A stretch of DNA of 64,000 nucleotides from a virus: positions 62,001-126,000 of IMG/VR virus record IMGVR_UViG_3300025121_000776; one strand, given 5' to 3'. Shown here piece by piece: positions 1 through 8,784 of this stretch. The notes beneath the pieces are model-generated. The model was given only the letters and a program-made list of their open reading frames with translations. It made no database searches and was not told the origin of the DNA. Numbering within the stretch: position 1 is the stretch's first letter; each line of letters starts with the position of its first letter. The translations under genes were made by a program, and so were the position numbers.

Positions 1-842
1 CAGATGACAATATTTATAAATGCTGGAAATGCAAAGACAGCGGTATTATTCATAAATTAGTGTATAAATATGGGTCAGAAGCGGATAATAAAAAACTTAA
101 GCTTATAATGCCAACATATACAGGTAGCTTTATAAATATTTTTAGAAAACCGTCAATAAATCACAATTTAATATCTTGTCCTCTTCCCGAAGGGTATACT
201 CCTTTAACAAATACAATAAGCTCTTTAATGCATAAATTAGCGCTTGACTACGCAATTAATACAAGAAAACTTTCAGTACAGCAAATTGTAGAGCATAAAA
301 TCGGGTATACAGAAATAGGGAACTATAGGAACAGAATAATAATTCCATCTTTTAATGAATATGGAAACATTAATTATTTCGAAGCCAGAGCGTTTCTAAA
401 AGGCGCCAAACTTCCATATTATAAACCAGATAAAAAAGCATTTCTAGATAAAAACATTCCAGAAAAATATGATATAATATTTAACGAAAAAAATATAAAC
501 TGGGATTTGCCAGTGTATTTGGTAGAGGGAGTGTTTGATATGTTCAGAATTCCGAATTCAATTCCTATGTTAGGAAAAACTCCATCATGGTTATTGCTTT
601 CAAAACTTATTGAACATAATGCTACAATTATAATCTGCCTTGATGAAGATGCTTTTAGGGATAGTTTAGAAATTTATGAGAAACTTTCTTCTTTAGATTT
701 GGATGTTTATTTTGTAGATTTAAAGGGGTTTTCTGATATTTCTTTCTGTTATGAAAACTTCGGGCAAAAAGCAGTTATAAATCTTTTAAAAACCAGAACA
801 AAAATAGACTTTATGTATAAAATATCAAAAATATTAAATTAA
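1..842 (+). CDS. DnaG-type DNA primase, 5' truncated by window edge
   Basis: This gene would make RNA primers at the phage fork. The open frame runs in from before the window: reading from base 3 gives a CHC2-like zinc motif (YKCWKCKDSG) just upstream of the first in-frame ATG at 60, so that ATG is internal. Further on, 'VYLVEGVFD' followed by 'IIICLDEDAF' is the TOPRIM pattern (Glu, then DxD) of bacterial and phage primases. The N-terminal end of the zinc domain lies outside the window. The stop overlaps the end of a convergent endonuclease pseudogene by 4 bases. The family assignment is firm; whether the protein also has a helicase or helicase-binding part cannot be seen. Confidence 0.8.
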   Translation, partial: DDNIYKCWKCKDSGIIHKLVYKYGSEADNKKLKLIMPTYTGSFINIFRKPSINHNLISCPLPEGYTPLTNTISSLMHKLALDYAINTRKLSVQQIVEHKIGYTEIGNYRNRIIIPSFNEYGNINYFEARAFLKGAKLPYYKPDKKAFLDKNIPEKYDIIFNEKNINWDLPVYLVEGVFDMFRIPNSIPMLGKTPSWLLLSKLIEHNATIIICLDEDAFRDSLEIYEKLSSLDLDVYFVDLKGFSDISFCYENFGQKAVINLLKTRTKIDFMYKISKILN

Positions 843-1723
843 GCTTTTGTTTTTATAAACAATTTGCTTCTGGAATTTAGTTCGGCAAGCCTAAAATGCT
901 CTTTGATTTCTAAAAACTTTTTATATTTTCTTTGCAATCCAATGTTATCCAATTCTATTGTTTTATAAATATACTCACCAAAGCTTAGTAATGATTTTTT
1001 GTTCGTAAATCTTAAACAAGATGATTTGTTGCCGTTTTTATTTATTGTCTTTTTTATTGTATAATTACAACCCTTCATCCCCATCAAATTTTCAAAATCT
1101 ACCCAACTCTGCTCATAAGAACCAGATATGGCATATTGCTTACAAAATCCATTTGGATTTGTATAAAAGCAACCATCTCCATCTGAAAATCCAAGAAAAA
1201 AATAACTTTTTAATTCATCTGGAACTTTACTTAAAATTTTTGTTGGAGAAACCAATGACTTTTTATCATAATCATTTTCTAATAAAAAATCATATATAAA
1301 TGGGTTTGTAGTTGATATTATTGTTGTTTCTTTCCATGATTCTTTTCGTTTACATTTATAATATTTCCATGTTCCAATAGAATTAAACAAATCTTTTATT
1401 TACTCCATATCTTCGCTTACTATTTTTAAAACTGTAATACAAGAATTGTATCTTTTATCATGACCAATGTGCCCATCTGCCCACAAAAATCCCAATATGT
1501 AAGCAACTTCTGGACATTCTACTTTTATAATTTTATTATGATTTATATTAAATTTATCATTTTTTATATAAGATAAATTTAATTTTTGTACCATCCACTT
1601 AATATTACACTTAGTTCTTTTTAAAAAATCCATGCAATATTTAGTTTTCTTTTCCTTATAATTCTCTTTTAAAAAATTTATATCACTTTCTGTCCATTTC
1701 TCAGATTTAATGTGCTCTTTCAT
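839..1723 (-). pseudogene. LAGLIDADG homing endonuclease interrupted by in-frame TAA
   Basis: Two minus-strand pieces (1723-1400 and 1390-839) lie in the same frame, separated only by one TAA at 1402-1400. The first carries an N-terminal helix-turn-helix-like region and LAGLIDADG motif one (ILGFLWADGHIG); the second carries motif two (FFLGFSDGDGCFY). Both motifs are needed for a monomeric homing endonuclease, and the reading continues smoothly across the stop (SEDME*IKDLFNSIG), so one codon, probably TAT or CAA, mutated to TAA. The downstream piece could restart only at a TTG (1390). Free-standing endonucleases of this type spread by cutting unoccupied sites; this one sits beside the primase gene and appears inactive, unless the stop is a sequencing error. 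Confidence 0.8.
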
Positions 1724-1731
1724 AATTATCC

Positions 1732-1911
1732 TTATTGATTATTTAGCATTTGTTCCATAGATTCTCTTACAAATTCAGATATTTTAATAATTTTTCCTCG
1801 TTGAACGCTTTGTTCAATTGTTTTTTTAACACATCTTTGATATAAATCATCGCTTAATCTAAATGTTAATGTTCTAAATTCTATCAATTTGCCTTCATTT
1901 TTGTTTTTCAT
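1732..1911 (-). CDS. Small ribbon-helix-helix-like protein (59 aa)
   Basis: A 59-residue ORF starts at 1911 and stops 8 bases before the endonuclease start. The pattern is that of Arc/CopG/MetJ-type DNA-binding proteins: a short strand (FRTLTFRLS), a first helix (DDLYQRCVKKTIEQS), a basic turn, and a second helix (SEFVRESMEQML). Such proteins bind DNA as dimers and often repress their own operon. It is followed on the same strand by the broken LAGLIDADG gene and may regulate it. A TATTTATA-type box lies about 29 bases upstream. The fold is inferred from pattern only. Confidence 0.6.
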   Translation of the reverse strand: MKNKNEGKLIEFRTLTFRLSDDLYQRCVKKTIEQSVQRGKIIKISEFVRESMEQMLNNQ

Positions 1912-1940
1912 AAAAATTGTTTTTAAATTATTTTGTCTTA

Positions 1941-1948
1941 TATAAATA
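1941..1948 (-). promoter_or_regulatory. TATTTATA box (class 2) for the RHH gene
   Basis: TATTTATA on the minus strand, 29 nt before the ATG at 1911; the spacing is longer than at most sites of this class. Confidence 0.4.
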
Positions 1949-2011
1949 TATTAAAAAAATTATAGAATATAAATATTTAAAGCAATTCTTTTAAAAATAA
2001 AATAAATGTTA

Positions 2012-2020
2012 TATATTTGC
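2012..2020 (+). promoter_or_regulatory. Bacteroidota-type -7 element (TATATTTGC)
   Basis: TAnnTTTG is the established -7 consensus of Bacteroidota housekeeping promoters. This copy lies 22 bases before the start of the SbcDC-like gene. Confidence 0.6.
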
Positions 2021-2042
2021 AGAAATACTAAATTAAAACCAT

Positions 2043-5000
2043 ATGAAGATAGCCCAGGTTTCTGATATACATGTTCGTTTTGCGTCTAGACATCAGGAAT
2101 ACCGAGAAGTTTTTGAAAGATTATATAATGACTTAAGAAAACAGAAACCAGACAGAATAGTTATTACAGGAGATTTGAATCACTTAAAAGTAAATATGTC
2201 TCCAGGGTCTATTGGATTATTAACTGAGTTTTTGGTTAACTTGGTAAAAATTGCCCCCGTAGATATAATAATTGGGAATCATGACTTAAATTTACAACAG
2301 AAAGAGCAGGGAGATACAATAACTCCAATATTTGACGTTGCCAATAAGTTCTCAGAATTATTTACAGAATCTGTAAAGAAAAACTCTAAAAAATCTTTTG
2401 TAATTACAAGTGAAAATGCCAACTCTGTGGATTTTTCCAAAAAGGCAATTTATCTTTTTCCAGATAGCGATTTTTATAAAATATCAGACACATTGGTTTA
2501 TGGAGTATATTCTTGTAAAGACAATAAAATATTAACCCTTACCAAAAAAGAACCTGGAATAAAATATATTGCTTTATATCATGGGCAATTACAAGGCGCA
2601 AGGGGAGATAATGGTTATACATTAGCTGGAGATAATCTATATAACATAAACACCTTCAATAATTTTGATATAGTTATGTTGGGAGATATCCACGAACATC
2701 AAGCGTTTAGAGATGATGAGAGTGTGGCTTATGCAGGGTCTCTCATTCAGCAGGATTATGGAGAATCAATAGATAAGGGTTATTTAATGTGGGATTTAGA
2801 AACGAACTCTTTTCAAAAAAAACATGTTCTTAATGATTATGGATTTGCTAAAATAACAATTGCAAGAGGAGAGCTTATAGAGGAAAGGGTTGAAAATATT
2901 AAATTTTCAAATGACAAAAAAAAGACAAAAGTTTATATTGTTTGGACAGATTATGAGCAAAACTATTCTATTGAAAAAGAAACTCAAATAGCTAAACTGG
3001 TCAAAGAAAAACACGGATGTGATGTTGTAAGAGTAGAATTTTCAGAAATTAAAAAAACTAAACTTGATAACGAAGATGTCGCCGACTCATTAAATCAAGA
3101 AACATTTGCTCAACAAATTGTAAATTATCTTAAAGAAACAAATCCAGAAGAAGATGATGTAATTATTCAAGAGGTTTTAAAGCTTGCTGAATTTATTGAT
3201 AGAGAGCTAGAAATAGTAGACAAAACTCAAGATATCAAACTTTGGGATGTTGATAGTATAGAAATTTCAAATATTTTTTCATTTCCAGAAAACCCAATCA
3301 TAATTAATCTTGGGCAATTAAGAGGGGTCACTGGTATTTTTGGAAAAAACTATACTGGTAAATCCAACATTGTGAAAGCCATCGTCTGGGGGTTATATCA
3401 ACATATTCTTGGAGGCAACTCAACAAGCTCAAAAAAACTTGTAAACATTTATACTTCATCAAACAAAGGATATGTAAAAATACATCTAACAATAGATGGA
3501 GAAAAATATTATATCAAAAGAGAGGTTATTACTAAAGTTGATAAATACGGAGAATCTTCTAATTCTTATCCCATAGAATTTAGAAAATTGATTATTGATG
3601 ATGATGGAAAAGAAAAATGGGTTCCCGAAATTTCTGATAAAAAGGCTAACACAAAAATAGAAGTTAAAACTATTGTTTTGGAAGCTATTAGTACCGTAGA
3701 AAATTTCACAAAAATTTGTTTACAGACACAAGGTGGCAAAGAAGATTATGTTAACCAAGACCAGCAACCTAAAAACGATTTAGTCAACAGCTTTATCGGT
3801 TTAGAGCAATTTAGAAATAGATATGATTATGGAAATAAGGAATTTAATGAAGTAAAGAAAAAACAAAAGGAGTTAGGGGATATAGTAACACTCCAGGCAA
3901 CTGTTTTAGAAATAGAAGAAAGAACTGGAAAGCTACAAACTGAATACAACGCTTTAGTTTTTGAAAAAGCTAATTCTGAAAAACTTAAAGATGAAAAAGA
4001 TAACAAAATTTTAGAATTATCAAAAAAATTAAAAAACTATGCTCCACTAATAGGAAATGAAATTGATAATGAGACAGATATATTACAAAGTATAAAATTA
4101 CTTGAAGTTCAGATAAAAGAAAACGAAGTATTATACCAAGAGTTACTTAACTGGATTTCGATAAACTTTAAAAAAGAACTTTCATTTGATGAAAATGACA
4201 CCGTTGAAAAACTTGATGGAGACTTTGCAAGAGAAGATTTTGAGTATAAAAAAGAAACCAAACAATATTATGAATTACGTGATTGGCTAAAACTCAACCC
4301 ATTAAGACAACTATCTAATATTGACGGATATGAATTAATTATTCAAAATTTAAATATTCAAATTGCTGCATTAAATGCAAAATTACTAACATATAATGGA
4401 GAGCAATGTCCTACATGTGGGCATATTACATTACAGCCAGATGTTCAAATGTATAATGAATGTTTAGATAACATAAATATACAGACTGGAATTCTAAATG
4501 GCCACATTACTACTGTTGGAAAATATCGTGAAGATTTAGCTCACAACAATAGTTTTGAGATAAAAAACTCAAATTTTCAAAGATTATATGCAACATTAAC
4601 AGCTCGAAAAGAAAAAAAAGAAGCTATACTGAAAAAAAGAGAAATAGTTATACAATCACAAGGAATTTTAGTACATAATCAAACTGTTGAAGAAAAAAAT
4701 AAGTTGGCACAAAACACAAAAAACACAATTGACATTAAAAACAAATTGATAGAAAATCTTAAAACAAATCTAGAAAAAGTAAAAGAGATAGAAAATTGTA
4801 AAAAGCATAATTTATCTACAGAACAGCAAATTGAAAAACTACAAGAAGAAAGTAAAGCATATAAATTTTCCATTTATGGTCTTTCACAGCAAATAACAAA
4901 TAAAAATGGAGATATCAGAGTAGAAAAAAACAACTTAGAAAATTTCCAAAGCAAACTCGAAGAAGTAAAAACTGCTGAAAAAACATATAAAAAATATTCT

Positions 5001-5519
5001 TTATATTTACAATCCGTTCACAGAGATGGAATTCCAGCTAAAATTATTAGAAGAAAGCTTCCCATTATAAACAATAAAATTAACAGTATTTTAAGTACAA
5101 TTGTTAACTTTAAAATAGAAATGAGCGTAACCCCCAAAGGAGATGTTGTAGAGGGGTTCTACTATAGCAGTGATAAATCTGATATGCTACCATTATGTTC
5201 TGCTTCTGGAGCTCAGAAATTCATCTCTAGTGTGGTTATAAAAGACGCATTACACTACATGAGTAATTTAATCAAACCATCTTTAAATATCATTGACGAA
5301 GGTTTCGGAACTCTTGATGATGATTTAATTTCTGGAATCGTTACAGTTATTCAATATTTGAAAAATAAATACAAAAACGTTCTTGTAATCACCCACAGAA
5401 ATGAAATAAAAGATAGTGTGAATAATATAATAGAAGTGTATAAAACAACTGAAAATATTCCACAGGAAGTTTTAGATGTAAATGAACATGCAGGTATAAC
5501 GCAAATAAACATTTCTTAG
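2043..5519 (+). CDS. Fused SbcD-SbcC / Mre11-Rad50 (gp47-gp46-like) recombination nuclease
   Basis: One 1158-residue protein joins the nuclease and the ATPase that are normally two polypeptides. Residues 1-~330 are a calcineurin-like phosphoesterase with SDIH, GDLNH, GNHD, a YHG motif and GDIHEH metal-binding motifs. From ~400 a Rad50-type ATPase follows: Walker A GKNYTGKS (~433-440), long coiled coils, a zinc-hook CPTCG (~788-792), a signature-like region (CSASGAQKF, ~1050), Walker B/D-loop IIDEGFGTLDD (~1083) and the H-loop VITHR (~1115). The pair processes double-strand ends for recombination; in T4 gp46/gp47 drives recombination-dependent replication. Start chosen at the first ATG after the TATATTTGC promoter. 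All key motifs are present, so it should be active. Confidence 0.93.
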   Translation: MKIAQVSDIHVRFASRHQEYREVFERLYNDLRKQKPDRIVITGDLNHLKVNMSPGSIGLLTEFLVNLVKIAPVDIIIGNHDLNLQQKEQGDTITPIFDVANKFSELFTESVKKNSKKSFVITSENANSVDFSKKAIYLFPDSDFYKISDTLVYGVYSCKDNKILTLTKKEPGIKYIALYHGQLQGARGDNGYTLAGDNLYNINTFNNFDIVMLGDIHEHQAFRDDESVAYAGSLIQQDYGESIDKGYLMWDLETNSFQKKHVLNDYGFAKITIARGELIEERVENIKFSNDKKKTKVYIVWTDYEQNYSIEKETQIAKLVKEKHGCDVVRVEFSEIKKTKLDNEDVADSLNQETFAQQIVNYLKETNPEEDDVIIQEVLKLAEFIDRELEIVDKTQDIKLWDVDSIEISNIFSFPENPIIINLGQLRGVTGIFGKNYTGKSNIVKAIVWGLYQHILGGNSTSSKKLVNIYTSSNKGYVKIHLTIDGEKYYIKREVITKVDKYGESSNSYPIEFRKLIIDDDGKEKWVPEISDKKANTKIEVKTIVLEAISTVENFTKICLQTQGGKEDYVNQDQQPKNDLVNSFIGLEQFRNRYDYGNKEFNEVKKKQKELGDIVTLQATVLEIEERTGKLQTEYNALVFEKANSEKLKDEKDNKILELSKKLKNYAPLIGNEIDNETDILQSIKLLEVQIKENEVLYQELLNWISINFKKELSFDENDTVEKLDGDFAREDFEYKKETKQYYELRDWLKLNPLRQLSNIDGYELIIQNLNIQIAALNAKLLTYNGEQCPTCGHITLQPDVQMYNECLDNINIQTGILNGHITTVGKYREDLAHNNSFEIKNSNFQRLYATLTARKEKKEAILKKREIVIQSQGILVHNQTVEEKNKLAQNTKNTIDIKNKLIENLKTNLEKVKEIENCKKHNLSTEQQIEKLQEESKAYKFSIYGLSQQITNKNGDIRVEKNNLENFQSKLEEVKTAEKTYKKYSLYLQSVHRDGIPAKIIRRKLPIINNKINSILSTIVNFKIEMSVTPKGDVVEGFYYSSDKSDMLPLCSASGAQKFISSVVIKDALHYMSNLIKPSLNIIDEGFGTLDDDLISGIVTVIQYLKNKYKNVLVITHRNEIKDSVNNIIEVYKTTENIPQEVLDVNEHAGITQINIS

Positions 5520-5531
5520 TTATTTATAATT

Positions 5532-5912
5532 ATGGACAGCAAAGAAAGACAAAAATTAGATGAAGCTACTTCTCTTGAATATCAAAAAAGAAGACAAAAA
5601 ACTAAGTTAGAAAAAAGTAAAGCGGTTGCAGCTCATCAAAAAATCTTATTACAACCCAATATTAAGAAAAATTTAATTACTTGGATAGATAAATTTAAAA
5701 ACGGAACCGTTTATGAAGGTACATTTGGAAAAGAAAAATGCTTTGAAATCAAAAGAGGTATTTTGACTTTTTCTTTAAAAACTATTCATAAAGAATTAAA
5801 AGTTAATATAAAAAGCAATTCCTCTACTGAGCTTATTAAATTACAAGAAAAGGCAAATAAGGTGCTTTGGAATAATCCAGAATTTTTATTAAAATTTAAA
5901 CCCGTCTCTTAA
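5532..5912 (+). CDS. Hypothetical basic protein (126 aa)
   Basis: Not recognised. The first 40 residues are highly charged and probably helical (Lys/Arg/Glu/Gln rich); the rest resembles a small mixed fold with a 'GTVYEGTFGKEKCFEI' strand-turn-strand region. It begins 12 bases after the SbcDC-like gene, with TATTTATAA between, and its end overlaps the convergent 378-aa gene by 24 bases. The overlap and complete frame suggest a real gene; function unknown. Confidence 0.6.
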   Translation: MDSKERQKLDEATSLEYQKRRQKTKLEKSKAVAAHQKILLQPNIKKNLITWIDKFKNGTVYEGTFGKEKCFEIKRGILTFSLKTIHKELKVNIKSNSSTELIKLQEKANKVLWNNPEFLLKFKPVS

Positions 5913-7025
5913 AAATTTGTTCCAAGGTTTTTTCAAATACAAGGCGTGTCTTTCTCTTTCAGTTATTGGTTGCTCCACATTTGCTTCTGGCGTTTGAGTT
6001 TCTGGTGCTTTGGTTTCTGGAGTTTGGGTTTCTGCATTTTCTGGTGCTTCAGATGGAACTTGTCCTGTTGGTTTTATTCCAGTTAAATCTATTGGTTCGC
6101 CTTGCTTTTCCCCTCTACCTTCTCTTGTGTCTCTTTCAATTTCTGCAGTATTTATATCATATTGTGAAAAAATATTCGCAAATCTTTTATCACCCTTTTT
6201 ATATCCAGGAGGATACTCATAAAAGAACTTATCTGATAACCACATGCTTTTAAAACTTTTTGGGTCTAAATCGAATAATCTCCAAACACTTTGTGGTTCT
6301 GCACTTCGTTTCCCAGTCTGTTGAGCAGCTCTTTCAGATTGTCCTGCTAAATGAAAAGCGCTTAGTTTTAACGGAACTCCACTTTTTGTTTTGTAATTTC
6401 CCACAGTTACTGGTAAAATAACCCTAAATTTAGTTACTGGCATATCTGTACTTTTATAAGAAATTCCAATCGCTCTCCCTTCTCTGATAGCCTGTTTAAT
6501 CAACCCCAAATCAAATCCTTGTGTTCTCTGCCAGCTTTTGTCATATGCTTTAGTTAGGTCATTTCGGTTGAATTCAATTGTTTCGTTGATAGCGGGAGTG
6601 TTTAAGACCATTAAAACCCCATCATCGCCATCATCAGATTCTGGAATTATAATTCCTTCACTTTCAGTAAAAGCAAAAGGCTCAATATTTGCATCCATTC
6701 CTAAATCTTGTCTTAATATATTTTCCACTTCTTTATCAGATTTAGCATTCATTAATTCATCATAACTATTTGCAAAAGTCATATATGATTGAGCTTTCAC
6801 TTTATTTGGAGTAACCCAAATTACTTCAGAGTCATCTTTAATTTTATATTTTTTCTTCCACTTATTAACGTCTCTTAAATTATAATTTTCTCTTTCTTCT
6901 ACTTCTGTTTCAATAAATTGATAAAATGGTATAGAATTTCCATGAGAATTGTAATATACTTTCTTGGGTATAATTCCAGCTAATTCCAATATTCTATTTT
7001 TGTATGACTCTGATAAAAATCCCAT
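5889..7025 (-). CDS. Hypothetical, possibly virion-internal protein (378 aa)
   Basis: No family recognised. The N-terminus 'FLSESYKNRILELAGI' resembles the short amphipathic leader seen on several late-looking proteins here; it contains an L-x-E site of the kind cut by T4-type prohead proteases. The middle is a globular region of mixed composition; the last ~80 residues are rich in Pro, Glu and Thr (repeats of 'PETKAPETQTPEAN' type) and end in a basic segment. A TATTTATT box lies just upstream on the same strand. Packaging in the head is inference only. Confidence 0.65.
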   Translation of the reverse strand: MGFLSESYKNRILELAGIIPKKVYYNSHGNSIPFYQFIETEVEERENYNLRDVNKWKKKYKIKDDSEVIWVTPNKVKAQSYMTFANSYDELMNAKSDKEVENILRQDLGMDANIEPFAFTESEGIIIPESDDGDDGVLMVLNTPAINETIEFNRNDLTKAYDKSWQRTQGFDLGLIKQAIREGRAIGISYKSTDMPVTKFRVILPVTVGNYKTKSGVPLKLSAFHLAGQSERAAQQTGKRSAEPQSVWRLFDLDPKSFKSMWLSDKFFYEYPPGYKKGDKRFANIFSQYDINTAEIERDTREGRGEKQGEPIDLTGIKPTGQVPSEAPENAETQTPETKAPETQTPEANVEQPITERERHALYLKKPWNKFLRDGFKF

Positions 7026-7050
7026 ATCTAATAAATATAGAAATAAACTT

Positions 7051-7080
7051 AATTTTCAAATTTTTTTTTCGTATATTTGC
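7051..7080 (+). promoter_or_regulatory. CGTATA promoter merged with TATATTTGC
   Basis: AATTTTC at 7051, a T-run and CGTATA at 7070 match the phage promoter class except for T in place of C in the upstream AAC; TATATTTGC (7072-7080) also matches the host -7 consensus. Precedes the Cas4-like gene at 7094. Confidence 0.6.
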
Positions 7081-7093
7081 AAAAAGGCGATTT

Positions 7094-8032
7094 ATGGTTA
7101 TAAATGACAAATTAAACAAAAATGAACAACACACAACGTTAGTAAATGAAAATAACGTTCATATTAGTTTTAGTGAATTTTCTCTCTATAATGAATGTGG
7201 GCAAAAACATTTAGTTTTTAAATATTTGACATTAGACGTACAAGAGCAATCTATACATTTATTTTTTGGAAACGCAATACATGAAGCTATAGAAATGGGG
7301 GTAAAACATAAATTAACCCCAGATGAAAGAGCTAAGCATTTTGCCGACAAATTCAAGAAGGATATGATGGATAATATGCTTCATGATAAGCAATTTAAAG
7401 ATGTTGATGATTTCATAGACCAAGGGAAAAATATTTTAAAAATTCTTGACACAGAAGTTCTTTTAAAAGGATATCAAATACACAGCGTAGAAGAACCTTT
7501 GTACGAGCAAATATATAAGAAATTTTACTTTAAAGGATTTATAGACTTGGTTGCATATAATCCGATAACTGGAATGTTTTTAATTATAGATTGGAAAACT
7601 TCGGGAGAAGAATGGAATGTTGATAAAAAGAAAAAAGATGAAATTTTCTTGTGTCAAATGAGATTTTATAAATATTTCTGGGGAAGAAAAAATAAAATTC
7701 CTTTAGATAAAATTGATTGTAAGTATGTAGTTTTAAATAGACTTAAAGATAAAAAAAATACATCTAAAGGGTTTGGACAAATACAATCAGTTGATATTAA
7801 TTCTAATGAAAATGAAATTTTAGAATCATTAACTAAACTTGGAGCAACATTATGTAACATTCATGTTTTAAAAGTTTTCCCCAAAGTTAAATTTACTGGC
7901 AACGAAAAATATCATTGTATGTTTTGTAAATACAAAGGAGGAATTCATCCCCTATGTAATTCCAAGTACAATCAATATGTAGAATTATTAAAGGAAAATG
8001 AGCAAAAAAGTTTATTGAAAATACTTAAATAA
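7094..8032 (+). CDS. Cas4/RecB-like PD-(D/E)XK exonuclease
   Basis: Predicted single-strand or end-processing exonuclease of the PDDEXK_1 group. Visible motifs in order: 'SFSEFSLYNECGQKHLF'-type N-terminal region with a Cys, 'FFGNAIHEAIE' (motif with conserved His/Glu), 'FKGFIDLVAY' (catalytic Asp), 'LIIDWKTSG' (DxK), a Gln/Tyr motif (QMRFYKYF), and C-terminal cysteines (CMFCKYKGGIHPLC) that with the first Cys could hold an Fe-S cluster. The ATG at 7094 is preferred over one at 7004 because the promoter lies between them; this gives 312 residues. It heads a run of co-directional genes ending with the SNF2 helicase, which fits a role in recombination. Confidence 0.8.
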   Translation: MVINDKLNKNEQHTTLVNENNVHISFSEFSLYNECGQKHLVFKYLTLDVQEQSIHLFFGNAIHEAIEMGVKHKLTPDERAKHFADKFKKDMMDNMLHDKQFKDVDDFIDQGKNILKILDTEVLLKGYQIHSVEEPLYEQIYKKFYFKGFIDLVAYNPITGMFLIIDWKTSGEEWNVDKKKKDEIFLCQMRFYKYFWGRKNKIPLDKIDCKYVVLNRLKDKKNTSKGFGQIQSVDINSNENEILESLTKLGATLCNIHVLKVFPKVKFTGNEKYHCMFCKYKGGIHPLCNSKYNQYVELLKENEQKSLLKILK

Positions 8033-8042
8033 AAACAAAATT

Positions 8043-8447
8043 ATGGCATATTACAGCAAAGAAGATGTAAAGACATACATCAATGAAAGCAATCAAAAGA
8101 TTGAAAACAAAGGACATAAATCAGTAACTCCTATTGAAGAGCCGTTTTCTCAATTAGACAAAGAAGAAGATGTTGTAGGTTTTTTTTGGGTTGATATTAA
8201 TGAAGAAAGTGGAACTGGAGCAAAGATAAAAATGGAAGGTAAAACTTTTATTAGAATTGATTTTAATCTTTATACAGATGATAGATTCGCAGCCGACCTA
8301 TATCAATCACAAATAGAGTCAATAACCGTTTCTCAAGTCATAAAAAATCGAATGATAGACCAAGAAAGAGCAAAAAAATCTGTTCAAAACAATAAGGAAG
8401 ATTTGGAAAATAGTATTATAGAAAAAATGACAAAAAAAGAAGAATAA
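8043..8447 (+). CDS. Hypothetical acidic protein (134 aa)
   Basis: Not recognised. A charged N-terminus is followed by a likely beta-rich core (VVGFFWVDINEESGTGAKI) and a C-terminal helix rich in Lys/Glu. It sits 10 bases after the Cas4-like gene and its stop overlaps the next start (TAATG), so the genes are probably translationally coupled. Context suggests a replication or recombination accessory factor. Confidence 0.6.
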   Translation: MAYYSKEDVKTYINESNQKIENKGHKSVTPIEEPFSQLDKEEDVVGFFWVDINEESGTGAKIKMEGKTFIRIDFNLYTDDRFAADLYQSQIESITVSQVIKNRMIDQERAKKSVQNNKEDLENSIIEKMTKKEE

Positions 8448-8782
8448 TGGAATTGAGTGAACTTCGCAAATTTGTTGATTTTAACGAACTTGATTTGCTT
8501 TATGAATTGATAAAAATTTCTGAATCTAACAAAAAAGATGTAGAAAAAATTCTTAAAGGGAAAAAGGAGCCAGGGATACGTGTGAGAGAATCTCTGCAAA
8601 ATGTTAAATTGTTATGTGAAATAATAAGAGACAAAATACAGATAAGAAAAAAAGCATCCTGGGGCGATAAAAGAGTTTCTGCTTTAGACAAGGCAATAGC
8701 TGAAGCTCAAAAAAAAGCAATCAAAGAAATGCAAATGACAGAAAGAAAAAGACAAGAAAGGATTGCGAGATTAAGAAGGTAA
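8447..8782 (+). CDS. Hypothetical basic helical protein (111 aa)
   Basis: Strongly basic, almost entirely helical by composition (runs of Lys, Arg, Glu, Gln), with the last 25 residues 'KKAIKEMQMTERKRQERI'-like. It could bind nucleic acid or another protein, but no motif is diagnostic. Start overlaps the previous stop by one base, and the helicase begins 2 bases after its stop, placing it in a replication/recombination operon. Confidence 0.6.
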   Translation: MELSELRKFVDFNELDLLYELIKISESNKKDVEKILKGKKEPGIRVRESLQNVKLLCEIIRDKIQIRKKASWGDKRVSALDKAIAEAQKKAIKEMQMTERKRQERIARLRR

Positions 8783-8784
8783 AC

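Noticed and set aside
1400-1402. TAA read as sense codon (alternative genetic code)
   Set aside because: TAA ends most other genes in the window, so recoding would disrupt them; a nonsense mutation or read error is simpler.
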